From Pseudomonas sp. CC6-YY-74 (lineage in GTDB: Bacteria; Pseudomonadota; Gammaproteobacteria; Pseudomonadales; Pseudomonadaceae), in contig NZ_CP019947.1 in the NCBI RefSeq assembly GCF_002025205.1, forward strand, positions 1,891,001-1,955,000: a stretch of 64,000 nucleotides of DNA. Direction: 5' to 3'. Below are positions 53,987 to 64,000 of this stretch, piece by piece. The notes below the pieces were generated by a model that worked only from the letters and a program-made list of their open reading frames with translations, was not told where the DNA came from and did no database searches. The stretch's first letter is position 1. Each line of letters opens with the position of its first letter. The translations under genes and the position numbers were made by a program.

Positions 53987-55621
53987 ATGAACAGCCTACG
54001 CAGCCTGCCTATTAGCCGTCGCTTGTGGCTTATTCTCGTTGTCGCCATCGCCATGTTGTTCATCCTCGGGGCGTTGATGCTGCAACAGGTTAATCGCAAC
54101 CTGTATGCCGCCAAAGAAGAGAAGACCCAGCACGTGGTACAGAGCGCGGCAGGCATTCTCGCCCATTACCACAGCCTCGAGACAGCCACTACGCTCAGTC
54201 GCGAGGAGGCGCAGAAACAGGCTATGGAGGTGATCCGCGGCCTGCGCTACGACGGCCAGGAGTATTTCTGGATCAATGACCAGACGCCAACCATGATCAT
54301 GCATCCAACCAACCCCAAACTCGAAGGACAGAACCTTTCCGCCGTCAAGGATCAGGACGGCAAGGCGCTGTTCAATGAAATGGTGCAGATCAGCAAAACC
54401 AAGGGCGCCGGCCCCGTGCATTATCGCTGGCCGAAGCCAGGCTCGAGCGCCCCGATAGCCAAGGTTTCCTACGTTAGCTTGTTCCAGCCCTGGGGTTGGA
54501 TCATCGGTTCGGGCGTGTACGTCGATGACGTGCAGGAGGAGTTCCAGGCACAAGCCTTACGCGCACTCGCTATCGGCATTGCGATCGCTCTGCTGATGAC
54601 CCTGCTGGTAACCCTGATCTCGCGCAGTATTGCCCGGCCCCTGCAGGAGCAGGTCGACGCCATGGCCAACATCGCCAGCGGTGAAGGCGACCTGACCCAC
54701 TCCATGGATACCAACGGCAATGACGAACTGACTGCCCTGGCCAGACACTTCAATGCCTTTACCGAAAAGTTGCGCCATGTGATCCGCCAGTCGCTCGACT
54801 CTGCCGGCGCACTCGATCAAGCCGCGCGCTCGCTCGGCGGCATTGCCCGTGAGGCCCAGCAGCACGGTCAGCAGCAATCCCAACAGATGGAACTCGTAGC
54901 CACCGCGATCAACCAGGTAACCTATGGCGTACAAGACGTCGCGAAAAATGCCGAGCATGCGTCGAGCGAAGTACATGCCGCCGAAGCCCAGGCGAGCCAA
55001 GGCCAACAGAACATCGATGCCAGCCTGCGCCAGATCAGCCAACTGTCCGGCACGATCAATCAGGCGGTGGAAGTGATTCAAAAGCTGGCTCTAGAAAGCA
55101 CGCAGATAGGCAGCGTTTTGGAAGTAATTCGCTCGATTGCCGAACAGACCAACCTCCTCGCCCTCAATGCTGCGATCGAAGCCGCCCGCGCTGGCGAGCA
55201 AGGTCGCGGTTTTGCCGTGGTCGCCGACGAAGTGCGTTTGCTGGCGCAACGCACCCAGCAATCGACCGCTGAAATTCAGGGTATGATCGAGCGCTTGCAA
55301 GGTAACTCCGAGGCCGCAGTAAAGGTCATCAATGAGAGCAGCCGCGCGTCACAACTCACGGTCGAGCAAGCCAGCCTGGCCGGTGAGAGCCTGGGGCAAA
55401 TAGCCCAATCGCTGCGCAACCTCACCGGTTTGAACGCCTCGATCGCCAGTGCCACACTACAGCAGTCGCAAGTGGTTGAAGATATCAACCAGAATGTCAC
55501 CCAGGCAGCCGGTTTAGCGCACAGCAACGCCCTGGCAGCTGAACAATCCAGCGAGTCCAGCCAACGCCTGGGCCAACTGGCTGAGCAGCTCAATCAATTA
55601 CTGGGCCAGTTTCGCGTATGA
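53987..55621 (+). CDS. Methyl-accepting chemotaxis protein with single Cache sensor
   Basis: This is a 544-residue chemoreceptor. TM1 is at about 12-33 ([20 protein letters not shown]). A periplasmic single Cache (sCache_2) domain spans about 35-185, with [35 protein letters not shown]2 is at about 190-212, then a HAMP (about 213-265). The signalling tip [32 protein letters not shown] starts near residue 385. There is no C-terminal CheR-binding pentapeptide. Such sensors often detect organic acids or other small molecules; the ligand is unknown. A 204-residue gene follows 8 bp later. Confidence 0.92.
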   Translation: MNSLRSLPISRRLWLILVVAIAMLFILGALMLQQVNRNLYAAKEEKTQHVVQSAAGILAHYHSLETATTLSREEAQKQAMEVIRGLRYDGQEYFWINDQTPTMIMHPTNPKLEGQNLSAVKDQDGKALFNEMVQISKTKGAGPVHYRWPKPGSSAPIAKVSYVSLFQPWGWIIGSGVYVDDVQEEFQAQALRALAIGIAIALLMTLLVTLISRSIARPLQEQVDAMANIASGEGDLTHSMDTNGNDELTALARHFNAFTEKLRHVIRQSLDSAGALDQAARSLGGIAREAQQHGQQQSQQMELVATAINQVTYGVQDVAKNAEHASSEVHAAEAQASQGQQNIDASLRQISQLSGTINQAVEVIQKLALESTQIGSVLEVIRSIAEQTNLLALNAAIEAARAGEQGRGFAVVADEVRLLAQRTQQSTAEIQGMIERLQGNSEAAVKVINESSRASQLTVEQASLAGESLGQIAQSLRNLTGLNASIASATLQQSQVVEDINQNVTQAAGLAHSNALAAEQSSESSQRLGQLAEQLNQLLGQFRV

Positions 55622-55629
55622 GGGAATGA

Positions 55630-56244
55630 ATGAGCGGCATGGAACACCAGGAAGTCGACCTCGACCGACCACAGAATCAGGATTTGATCTGGGATCTGGA
55701 CAGCATGGCTCGACGCGAGCTGGCTGAGAGCTTCATCAAGCTGTTCGAAAACCGCTTGTGCGTCTATTCCGAATCCGTGCGCCAGCTCTACACCAATTAC
55801 AACCTGCACTTCCCTCACGATCAGGGACGCAAAATGGTGGTACTGCCCAACCCCTATGCGTTCCATGACACCCTGCATGGCATCGAAGCACACGCAGTAC
55901 GCAAAACCGGACTCTGCGTATTGCCGGGCGTGGTACTGGGGAAACCGGGCCTGCTGTTATCCACACAGATAACAGACGGTGGCTCCGCGCCGAAAACCAT
56001 GCCGTTCAAGCGCGCACTGGCGCAAATCATCAGCAATCAGAAGAAATCCGGCGACGTTTTTCTGCCCATCATGATGAAAGGTGATCTGCGCGAGTTCGAT
56101 CAACAGATGCCATATATCCACTTGCACCGCTTGCAGATCAGCCACCTCAGCCGATTGTCCACGTTCGAGCGCGACGATATTCAGCAGACCATCACCCGTA
56201 AACTGCTAATGCTCTATCGCCAAGCTGACAGTCTGGCGTGTTAG
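55630..56244 (+). CDS. Protein of unknown function, probably co-transcribed with the chemoreceptor
   Basis: This is a 204-residue soluble protein that I do not recognise. It starts MSGMEHQEVDLDRPQNQDLIWD, just 8 bp after the chemoreceptor stop, with AGGGA before the ATG. Helical stretches are likely at about 24-45 (ARRELAESFIKLFENRL) and 170-200. The centre (residues 75-120) has Gly/Pro-rich strands (LPNPYAFHDTLHGIEAH, VLPGVVLGKPGLLL). There is no signal peptide or membrane segment. The position suggests a link to the receptor's signal, but no chemotaxis domain is seen. Confidence 0.6.
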   Translation: MSGMEHQEVDLDRPQNQDLIWDLDSMARRELAESFIKLFENRLCVYSESVRQLYTNYNLHFPHDQGRKMVVLPNPYAFHDTLHGIEAHAVRKTGLCVLPGVVLGKPGLLLSTQITDGGSAPKTMPFKRALAQIISNQKKSGDVFLPIMMKGDLREFDQQMPYIHLHRLQISHLSRLSTFERDDIQQTITRKLLMLYRQADSLAC

Positions 56245-56429
56245 CGCCAGGTCCGCTCCCACAACGCTAGATACCGGCTCATCCAGCTAGCCCACCAACC
56301 CCGACGGGTTCTAATGACGATGAGCCGTCCCTTCGGACTTGGCCAGCCTAAACAACGCGATCAGGGCTTTCACTACGACTGAGGGCAACGGCTCGAGTCG
56401 CGCGGGCATGCATCAGCGACGCACTGAGC

Positions 56430-56897
56430 TCATGCAACCAGCACGCTGGCCCAGGCCAATAACAAACTGAGTGAGACAACCACAGTTAGCGGCATACGCA
56501 AGCTCGAATACCAGCGTGGAGCCAACCCCAACTTGACCGCATGCACATCAGCAAAATGAAGACCTACGAACGCGATCAGAAGTGTCGGCAGGGCCAACCC
56601 CATTGGCATTCCTGCAGAAATAGCCAACCAGCCGAGCAATGGCGGAATCACCGACAAGCCTAACTGAATCTGCGCTTGCTCATCGCTCTCCTCGGCCCGT
56701 ATCGCCAGGCCCCAATGGATCGCCCCCATAAAAGCCAGGATCAAGGCTGCGAAATCCAGCAACGCCTCTAAAACGAAGGGACGCCAACCCAATGGAATCA
56801 CCCAGATTCCCAGCGCACCACTAACAAAGGGTAGCAACCCGGCATAACCGAGCAAAATTGCCAACTGCGGTGGTTTTTCGGCCTCAAATGGGTGCAT
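56430..56897 (-). CDS. DUF3429 family membrane protein
   Basis: This is a 155-residue inner-membrane protein with about five hydrophobic segments (near 13-33, 40-65, 78-98, 100-120, 135-155). ILAFMGAIHWGLAI is the most characteristic stretch of DUF3429. The C-terminus YSSLRMPLTVVVSLSLLLAW completes the last segment. The function is unknown. GGAGTAGGT lies before the ATG. It is divergent from the di-haem cytochrome gene. Confidence 0.85.
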   Translation of the reverse strand: MHPFEAEKPPQLAILLGYAGLLPFVSGALGIWVIPLGWRPFVLEALLDFAALILAFMGAIHWGLAIRAEESDEQAQIQLGLSVIPPLLGWLAISAGMPMGLALPTLLIAFVGLHFADVHAVKLGLAPRWYSSLRMPLTVVVSLSLLLAWASVLVA

Positions 56898-57087
56898 TAC
56901 CTACTCCTGACTTTCGGTTTAATGCCACGACCGTCTGCGACTTATCCATGTGTTGAGCAAAGGCCAAGTATTAGCAATGGAACAGCCCAGGCTTTCCAGC
57001 CTGAGAAAAATTAGTAAAGGCAGCTTGCCATCAACCATCCAGCTTGGCATAAAGTCAGAAAACAAGAACGCAACAAGGAAGTGTCTG

Positions 57088-58962
57088 ATGCGTGTGCTCC
57101 GTATAGTTGCCAGCGGGTTCCTAGTGCTTGTGGTTTGCGCTCTGGCTCTGGGTTTCTACTTCATTGCCTACCCCAACCTACCCAGTTACCAGAAGCCGGA
57201 CAAGCTCCACTACCTCAATCAATGGAGCGACGAGCAGCGCCAGACGTATTACTACACACCTCAGGGCACTCAAGTTAAAGGCTTGCGTTACGACTGGTTC
57301 AGCGCCCTTGAGCTACCCCTGAGTAGAGACAAATTTTCTGCGCCCGACTACCTGGCGCGCTTTGGCTTTCTAGTCGATCCCGACCAGAAGCCGACAGAAT
57401 TCAACCCCGCCAATCTGCCTGTTGGCTTTGCCCGCCATGAAGATAGCGAGACGTCCACTCATTACCTGGATATAAGCTGCGCGGCCTGTCATACCGGCGA
57501 GTTGCGCTATCAAGGACAGGCCGTGCGGATCGATGGGGGCGCAGCGCTGCATTCATTGGCCTCAACCGTGCCGACGTTGAGAGGCGGCAGCTTTGGCCAG
57601 TCACTCGGCATGAGTATGGCCTTCACTTACTATAATCCCTTTAAATTCAAGCGTTTTTCCAAGGCCGTACTCGGTGAACGCTACCCGCAAGACCGTGATC
57701 AACTGCGCCAGGACTTCAAAGTCGTACTCGATCGCTTGCTCGGTACGGCATTCAACGACTGGCATCGCGACCTGTACCCGACCGAGGAAGGTTTTGGCCG
57801 TACCGATGCCTTTGGCCGCATCGCCAACAGCGTCTTCGGTGATGCTATCGACGCCAGTAATTACAGGGTCGCGAACGCCCCGGTCAGCTACCCACAAGTC
57901 TGGGATATCTGGAAATTCGACTGGGTACAGTGGAATGGCTCAGCCATGCAGCCCATGGCGCGCAATGTCGGCGAAGCGCTAGGCGTCGGGGCAACATTGC
58001 AGCTACTGCAAGCTGATGGACATCCTGTGCCGGAAGCTGAGCGATACACATCAAGCGTACGCCTGCGCGACCTGTACGCCCTGGAGGAAGCCCTCAAGCA
58101 GTTGAAGCCACCAGCTTGGCCCGTGGATATCTTCGGCAAGATCGACCTGCCACTGGCCAGCCAGGGTCGCGCCCTGTTCGCCGAAAACTGCGCCTACTGT
58201 CACGCCCCCGACCCAAAACCGCGCGCCGAACGTCTGGCGCCGGCACGCGATCCCGAATGGCGCATGCGCATCGTGCCAACCGACATAATCGGCACAGATC
58301 CAACCACCGCCGACAATATTGCCGATCACCGCTTCGATATGAGCAAACTCGGCTGGACTGAAGCGGAGCTCAGCAAGCTGGATGTCCGCCTTTTCGGCAC
58401 GAGCCTGGATGACGTTGATCTGCGCAGTATCTCCAGCGCCAAGGGCCTGGCCTACCTGACCGCCTATGTGGAAAACCGCGCCTACCAAAACGCGGAGATC
58501 CAACCTCGTGAACGCTGGCGCATGAACGGCTACGGCCTACCTATAGGCGTGCAAGAAAAACGCGGTTACAAGGCCCGACCACTGCACGGCATTTGGGCCA
58601 CCCCACCGTTCTTGCACAACGGTTCGGTTCCTACATTGTTCCAACTGCTATCACCCCTTTCGGAGCGACAAGCTCAATTCTGGGTCGGCAGCTTCGAGTA
58701 CAACCCCAAGCATCTCGGCTTCGACAGCGGCAAATTCCCAGGTGGCTTCTTATTCGATACCAGCATCAGCGGCAACAGCAACCGCGGCCATGAATTTCGC
58801 GAAGGTTGCCGCCAGGACGGCGTGATCGGTCGTGCATTGCAACCTGAAGAGCGCTGGGCTTTGCTCGAATACCTCAAGGTGCTGGGCATCCCAGAGTTCG
58901 AAGCCCAACTCCAACCGATCAAAGCAACACCCTGGAACCCAGGACCCAAGTGCCAAGCTTGA
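57088..58962 (+). CDS. Membrane-anchored di-haem cytochrome c enzyme (peroxidase/RoxA-like family)
   Basis: This is a 624-residue protein with an N-terminal membrane anchor (about 5-27, LRIVASGFLVLVVCALALGFYF). Two haem c sites are visible: Cys131-Cys134-His135 (CAACHTG) and Cys368-Cys371-His372 (CAYCHAP). The 237-residue spacing and large size place it with di-haem peroxidase-like and rubber oxygenase (RoxA)-like proteins rather than the short CcpA type. AAGGAAGTG precedes ATG 57088; the frame open to 56950 is not supported. The next gene encodes a membrane-bound catalase-fold protein 74 bp downstream. The reaction is unknown; electron or peroxide chemistry in the periplasm is likely. Confidence 0.83.
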   Translation: MRVLRIVASGFLVLVVCALALGFYFIAYPNLPSYQKPDKLHYLNQWSDEQRQTYYYTPQGTQVKGLRYDWFSALELPLSRDKFSAPDYLARFGFLVDPDQKPTEFNPANLPVGFARHEDSETSTHYLDISCAACHTGELRYQGQAVRIDGGAALHSLASTVPTLRGGSFGQSLGMSMAFTYYNPFKFKRFSKAVLGERYPQDRDQLRQDFKVVLDRLLGTAFNDWHRDLYPTEEGFGRTDAFGRIANSVFGDAIDASNYRVANAPVSYPQVWDIWKFDWVQWNGSAMQPMARNVGEALGVGATLQLLQADGHPVPEAERYTSSVRLRDLYALEEALKQLKPPAWPVDIFGKIDLPLASQGRALFAENCAYCHAPDPKPRAERLAPARDPEWRMRIVPTDIIGTDPTTADNIADHRFDMSKLGWTEAELSKLDVRLFGTSLDDVDLRSISSAKGLAYLTAYVENRAYQNAEIQPRERWRMNGYGLPIGVQEKRGYKARPLHGIWATPPFLHNGSVPTLFQLLSPLSERQAQFWVGSFEYNPKHLGFDSGKFPGGFLFDTSISGNSNRGHEFREGCRQDGVIGRALQPEERWALLEYLKVLGIPEFEAQLQPIKATPWNPGPKCQA

Positions 58963-59036
58963 TCCAATACCGTTGACCGAACGGCAGAGCCGGTAGCTGC
59001 CAACAGGAATAACAATAACGAACAAGGATTAGCCTC

Positions 59037-60182
59037 ATGCTCAATCGACTCTGGCTCTGGTTTGGCCGCTGGCTCGCAAAGCTAGTGCTATTGCTAGTGG
59101 TCATAGGCCTGAGCGCCTGGGGCATAGGTACGGTGTACTACAGCTGGAAATTCTCCGGCCCGGTTGCCAGCGAAGAACAAATCCCTCCCGGTGAAGCGGC
59201 GCTTACCCAAGGCATCATCGAAGATGCTATCCGGGTAGTCGAACAACACCGAGACAACACCCGTGTCCTGCGCGACGCCCATGCCAAAGCCCACGGCTGC
59301 ATAAAGGCACAAGTAACCGTGCTCAAAAACCTGGACGGTAGTCTCCGGTATGGCGTCTTCAGCGAGCGAGGCAAAACCTGGCAAGCATGGGTGCGCTTAT
59401 CCAACGGCAACGCTTACCCGCAATTCGACCGCGCTCGCGATGCCCGCGGCATGGCCCTCAAACTGCTAGCGGTGCCAGGAGAAAAACTCTTGAGCAGCCC
59501 TGCGCACACAACTGAACAAGACTTCGTCATGTTCAATCACCCTGCATTTTTCGTCCGCGATGTAGCTGAGTACAAAAGCAACTTCGCCGCCCAAGCCGAG
59601 GGCAAGAAAGCGCTGGCATTCTTTCCTGGCTGGAACCCGCAGAGCTGGGAAATCCGCCATTTGATCATTGCTCTGAAAACTCTTGCCCCCGCCCCCCAAA
59701 GCCCGGTTGAAACCACCTATAACTCCATCGCCCCGTTCAAGCTTGGCCCGCACAACATCAAATTCCGAGTCATTCCTGCGCCAGAGAACTGCCCGGATTA
59801 TGCCCTACCGACACCAAACAGAGATCTGCCCAACTTCCTGCGCAATGCGCTCTACCAGCAGCTTTCGCTCGACCGCGTACCCGCCTGCTTCGCGCTACAG
59901 ATACAGCGGCAGAATCCTGCGCACTACATGCCGATCGAAGACCCTAGCGTCGAGTGGGACGAGTCAATTGCAGCATTCGAAACAGTCGCCACTATCCAGT
60001 TGCCTGCGCAAGACTTCGACAGCAGTGAGCAAAATCTCTTTTGCGACAACCTGGCATTCAATCCATGGCACTCGCTACCGGAGCATCGTCCCATAGGCGG
60101 GATCAACCGCCTGAGAAAGGCTGTATATGAAGCCGTCAGCGTTTATCGGCAAGAGAGAAACCGGCAAAGCGCTACCAAGTAG
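59037..60182 (+). CDS. Membrane-anchored catalase-fold haem protein
   Basis: This is a 381-residue protein with a membrane segment at about 14-34. It has the catalase-type distal His82 in RDAHAKAHGC and the proximal tyrosine motif RLRKAVY (Arg360, Tyr364). VRLSNGNAYPQFDRARDARGMALKLL and DFVMFNHPAFFVRD match the barrel of the minimal catalase family, which includes allene oxide synthase-like enzymes. Full catalase is near 480 residues, so it is a short form. It follows the di-haem cytochrome gene, a recurring pair in Pseudomonas. It may use organic peroxides made by its neighbour or protect against them. Confidence 0.83.
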   Translation: MLNRLWLWFGRWLAKLVLLLVVIGLSAWGIGTVYYSWKFSGPVASEEQIPPGEAALTQGIIEDAIRVVEQHRDNTRVLRDAHAKAHGCIKAQVTVLKNLDGSLRYGVFSERGKTWQAWVRLSNGNAYPQFDRARDARGMALKLLAVPGEKLLSSPAHTTEQDFVMFNHPAFFVRDVAEYKSNFAAQAEGKKALAFFPGWNPQSWEIRHLIIALKTLAPAPQSPVETTYNSIAPFKLGPHNIKFRVIPAPENCPDYALPTPNRDLPNFLRNALYQQLSLDRVPACFALQIQRQNPAHYMPIEDPSVEWDESIAAFETVATIQLPAQDFDSSEQNLFCDNLAFNPWHSLPEHRPIGGINRLRKAVYEAVSVYRQERNRQSATK

Positions 60183-60341
60183 AGGCCAGCGAGGTAGCGG
60201 CTAAACGCTGCAGGGCGTGGTGGTGCACTTGCAAGACCAACACACCAGGAGGCTGCACGCGTACGTTGGGCAACCAGAACTGGTAATATCACTCTTTATC
60301 GGAGCGGTGCGTGCAACCGCGAATTTTCAGAGAGACAACCC

Positions 60342-60698
60342 GTGGAACTGTTCAAAGAGTTTACTTTCGAAGCGGCCCACCGACTTCCCCATGTGCCCGA
60401 AGGACATAAGTGTGGGCGATTACATGGCCACTCCTTCCGCGTTGCCGTTTATATCGAAGGCGAGGTCGATCCTTACACCGGCTGGATTCGTGACTTTTCT
60501 GAAATAAAAGCCATCTTCAAACCACTGTATGAGCAACTTGATCACAACTACCTGAACGAAATTCCTGGCCTGGAAAACCCCACCAGCGAAGTCATCGCGA
60601 AGTGGATCTGGCAGCAACTCAAGCCCCTCCTTCCCGAACTGTCCCGGATCCGCATCCACGAGACCTGCACCAGTGGCTGTGTATACCGCGGAGACTGA
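60342..60698 (+). CDS. queD: 6-carboxy-5,6,7,8-tetrahydropterin synthase QueD
   Basis: This is a 118-residue enzyme of the queuosine pathway that converts dihydroneopterin triphosphate to carboxy-tetrahydropterin. The zinc ligands are His13, His28 and His30, and the catalytic cysteine is Cys24 in [34 protein letters not shown] carries the substrate region, with the conserved Asp and His. The start is GTG (60342), with AGAGAGA ahead. A clear terminator follows. No preQ1 riboswitch was recognised upstream. Confidence 0.93.
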   Translation: MELFKEFTFEAAHRLPHVPEGHKCGRLHGHSFRVAVYIEGEVDPYTGWIRDFSEIKAIFKPLYEQLDHNYLNEIPGLENPTSEVIAKWIWQQLKPLLPELSRIRIHETCTSGCVYRGD

Positions 60699-60715
60699 AC
60701 AAGCCGCCACTATCC

Positions 60716-60740
60716 AAAAGCCACCTGCGGGTGGCTTTTT
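60716..60740 (+). terminator. Rho-independent terminator after queD
   Basis: AAAAGCCACC and GGTGGCTTTT pair around TGCG, followed by a T run. It lies 18 bp after the queD stop. Confidence 0.9.
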
Positions 60741-60828
60741 GTAAGCGCGCCATAAATCTATGCCAACCGACGGCTGCACTGTAGTAATCGCCCTATAAAT
60801 CCCGTCTTTTTATGATGGGGTTTGGCTG

Positions 60829-61295
60829 TCAGGGTGCGATTGCAGGTACGTAGTTCCAGGGTAACAGCGCTTCGTAGCCTTCGACGCTATTGACCTGAGG
60901 TAGGCGCTCGAGGATATGGCGCAAGTAGGCATGAGGCTCCTGGCCGTTGGCCTTGGCGGTTTCCACCAGGCTGTAGAGCTGAGCGCTGGCGGCCGCACTT
61001 TTAGGCGTGTCGCTGAACAGCACCAATAACCTGCTTGCGGCAACCGCACGTGCGGGTCAGTTCATGCTCGGGCAATTCGTGGGCGACTTCAACGCGTGGC
61101 AGTTCGGTCGGAAACGGCTTGCGCTTGCCGCGACGCTTGAGCGGCGTCACGACTTCTTCCTCGACCACCTCGGCGGCCACCTCGGCGGCCACCTCTGGCG
61201 CAGGCTCGGCCAGGCTTTCGGCTTCGTTGAACATGGCCAGCTGCGGCGAATCTGGATCAAGGGTTTGTTCGGATTTGCGGCCGAACAGGCGTTAG
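60829..61295 (-). pseudogene. IS66-family transposase (TnpC), internally deleted remnant
   Basis: Two pieces of an IS66 transposase lie next to each other on the minus strand. The N-terminal piece (about 61030-61291) includes RLFGRKSEQTLDPDSPQLAMFNEAES, KRRGKRKPFPTELPRVEVAHELPEHEL and CGCRK. The C-terminal piece (60829-61026) includes LFSDTPKSAAASAQLYSLVETAKANGQEPHAYLRHILERLPQV, the IS66 C-terminal domain. The catalytic core between them is gone, so no transposase can be made. Confidence 0.9.
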
Positions 61296-61444
61296 ATTAG
61301 CAGCGTGTTTTATTCTTTAAGTTGACTGATTGTGCCCTGGTCCGCCTGACGCGAACTGAGCATCCGCACAAGCAGTTACTTGAGCAACACAGGATCGTCA
61401 GGAAGGGTTTCGGGCACGAAAATCATGCCGTGGATTATACCGAC

Positions 61445-61765
61445 TCAGGTGACGAAACGCGGGGTCAACACCTGATGCGGACGATTGCGCCAGAGGTCGA
61501 TGCCGTCCAATATCCAGTTCAATTCCTGGGCCGTCAGCACGATGGCATCCTCGCCTAGCTCGGGATGCGACTTGAAGCCCTCCGCTTCCAAGCGCTTGAG
61601 CCATAAACAGAAGCCGTTGCGCTCCCAGTACGGGATCTTCACCCGGTTGCGCGACTTGTTGAGGAAGACGAATAACACAGGGTCGAACACCGCCACCTTG
61701 ATATCCAACTTGGCCAAAGCCGCCAGGCCATCAATGGATTTTCGAAAGTCGACTGGCTTGGGCAA
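61445..61765 (-). pseudogene. IS66-family accessory gene TnpB remnant
   Basis: The frame reads PVDFRKSIDGLAALAKLDIKVAVFDPVLFVFLNKSRNRVKIPYWERNGFCLWLKRLEAEGF, the IS66 TnpB (Orf2) signature, and ends with DLWRNRPHQVLTPRF. The N-terminal region has no good start. Upstream of it a frame starting MADSTGTHDLSALPLDEL looks like a further IS66 fragment, joined out of frame. The order suggests rearranged remains of IS66 elements. Confidence 0.87.
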
Positions 61766-61937
61766 GCAACCAACTCATCCAGTGGAAGCGCCGATAGGTC
61801 ATGAGTGCCAGTCGAGTCGGCCATTTGTAAAGGCTCAAGCAAGGTGAATAACTATTCTAGACGAGTGGAGCACAGAATCGCTCACTCCGGTACCGCCCGA
61901 TGGGTTACCGATGATTAGTCTTTTCTGCCCACAAAGA

Positions 61938-61974
61938 CAAACCCCCCACCCGTTTTCACGGATGGGGGGTTTGG
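61938..61974 (-). terminator. rRNA operon terminator
   Basis: CAAACCCCCCACCCG and ACGGATGGGGGGTTTG pair around TTTTC just past the 3' end of 5S rRNA on the minus strand. The T-rich TTTGTCTTTG follows on the minus strand. It ends the rRNA operon before the IS66 remnants. Confidence 0.88.
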
Positions 61975-61980
61975 AATACA

Positions 61981-62099
61981 AGCTTGACGATGACCTACTC
62001 TCACATGGGGAAACCCCACACTACCATCGGCGATGCATCGTTTCACTACTGAGTTCGGGATGGGATCAGGTGGTTCCAATGCTCTATGGTCGTCAAGCA
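61981..62099 (-). rRNA. rrf: 5S ribosomal RNA
   Basis: On the minus strand the sequence runs from TGCTTGACGACCATAGAGC to GGTCATCGTCAAGCT, a classic Pseudomonas 5S rRNA of about 119 nt. The ends pair (GCTTGACGA with TCGTCAAGC). It is complete and follows the 23S gene by about 150 nt. Confidence 0.96.
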
Positions 62100-62249
62100 A
62101 TTCGGGTGGAACATCGTGCTTCTTTTATCGAGAAGGACGCGGCTCCAAATTGGGTATGTGATAAAGGGTAGTGCGTGGTCTTGCAAACTTTCGGTGTGTT
62201 GTCGACTTCGATCGTCTAGCACACAAACAGCAAATTGTTTGGGTGTTAT
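62100..62249 (-). other. 23S-5S internal transcribed spacer
   Basis: About 150 nt between 23S and 5S rRNA. No tRNA is seen in it. Confidence 0.8.

Positions 62250-64000
<1,751 letters not shown>

Overview
The window looks like chromosomal DNA of a Pseudomonas (Gammaproteobacteria). It is GC-rich. The cobalamin genes run in the order cobO-cobB-bluB-cobD-cobC-cobQ-cobU-cobT-phosphatase-cobS, the arrangement known from P. aeruginosa. A foldase-dependent class I lipase lies next to its chaperone gene, and the 5S and 23S rRNA are of gammaproteobacterial/Pseudomonas type. Species cannot be fixed from what is visible.

Layout. 1-3.2 kb: lipase-specific foldase (cut by the window edge), lipase, a MITE-like repeat, an MFS transporter and a coupled micro-ORF. 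3.2-8.8 kb: an amine catabolism set (class III aminotransferase, APC permease, aldehyde dehydrogenase) with a divergent LysR regulator. 9.1-10.9 kb: an AcuI/AcuR acrylate-type reductase and its TetR repressor, each gene preceded by a matching palindromic operator. 11.4-18.5 kb: mixed accessory genes (cysteine synthase-like enzyme, PAP2 phosphatase, ArsR plus old-yellow enzyme, LysR plus EamA exporter, GFA protein) separated by long gaps with degraded sequence. 18.5-24.3 kb: a partial argE duplication, an alpha/beta hydrolase divergent from a very small 2OG-Fe(II) oxygenase with two palindromic operators between them, then a four-gene operon (flavin monooxygenase, RidA, DUF1028, ArgE-like deacylase). 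25.1-34.6 kb: the cobalamin operon behind a well-conserved B12 riboswitch. 34.8-43.1 kb: housekeeping and small-family genes (methyltransferase, two NlpC/P60 lipoproteins, sirtuin, Tag-like protein, ttcA, DnaJ-like, YIP1, SprT, LplA-like). 43.1-48.4 kb: an acyl-CoA catabolic set (CaiB, acyl-CoA ligase, acyl-CoA dehydrogenase) with a divergent AraC regulator. 48.6-60.7 kb: transporter, small families, epoxide hydrolase, uppP, chemoreceptor plus an unknown partner, a membrane-anchored di-haem cytochrome c enzyme paired with a catalase-fold protein, and queD. 60.8-64 kb: scrambled IS66 remnants, then the 3' end of an rRNA operon on the minus strand (5S, part of 23S).

Three genes (lipase, argE-like deacylase, flavin monooxygenase) are each interrupted by one missing base in a G run. 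In all three, adding one G gives a full-length product of the expected size. In the argE case the truncated duplicate keeps the longer run, and in the monooxygenase case the repaired stop overlaps the next start codon by one base. This suggests homopolymer sequencing errors or very recent lesions rather than old pseudogenes.

The most interesting candidates for a second look are the monooxygenase/RidA/DUF1028/ArgE operon of unknown substrate, the hydrolase/mini-oxygenase cassette bracketed by argE direct repeats, the di-haem cytochrome/catalase-like pair, and the unknown 204-residue partner of the chemoreceptor.
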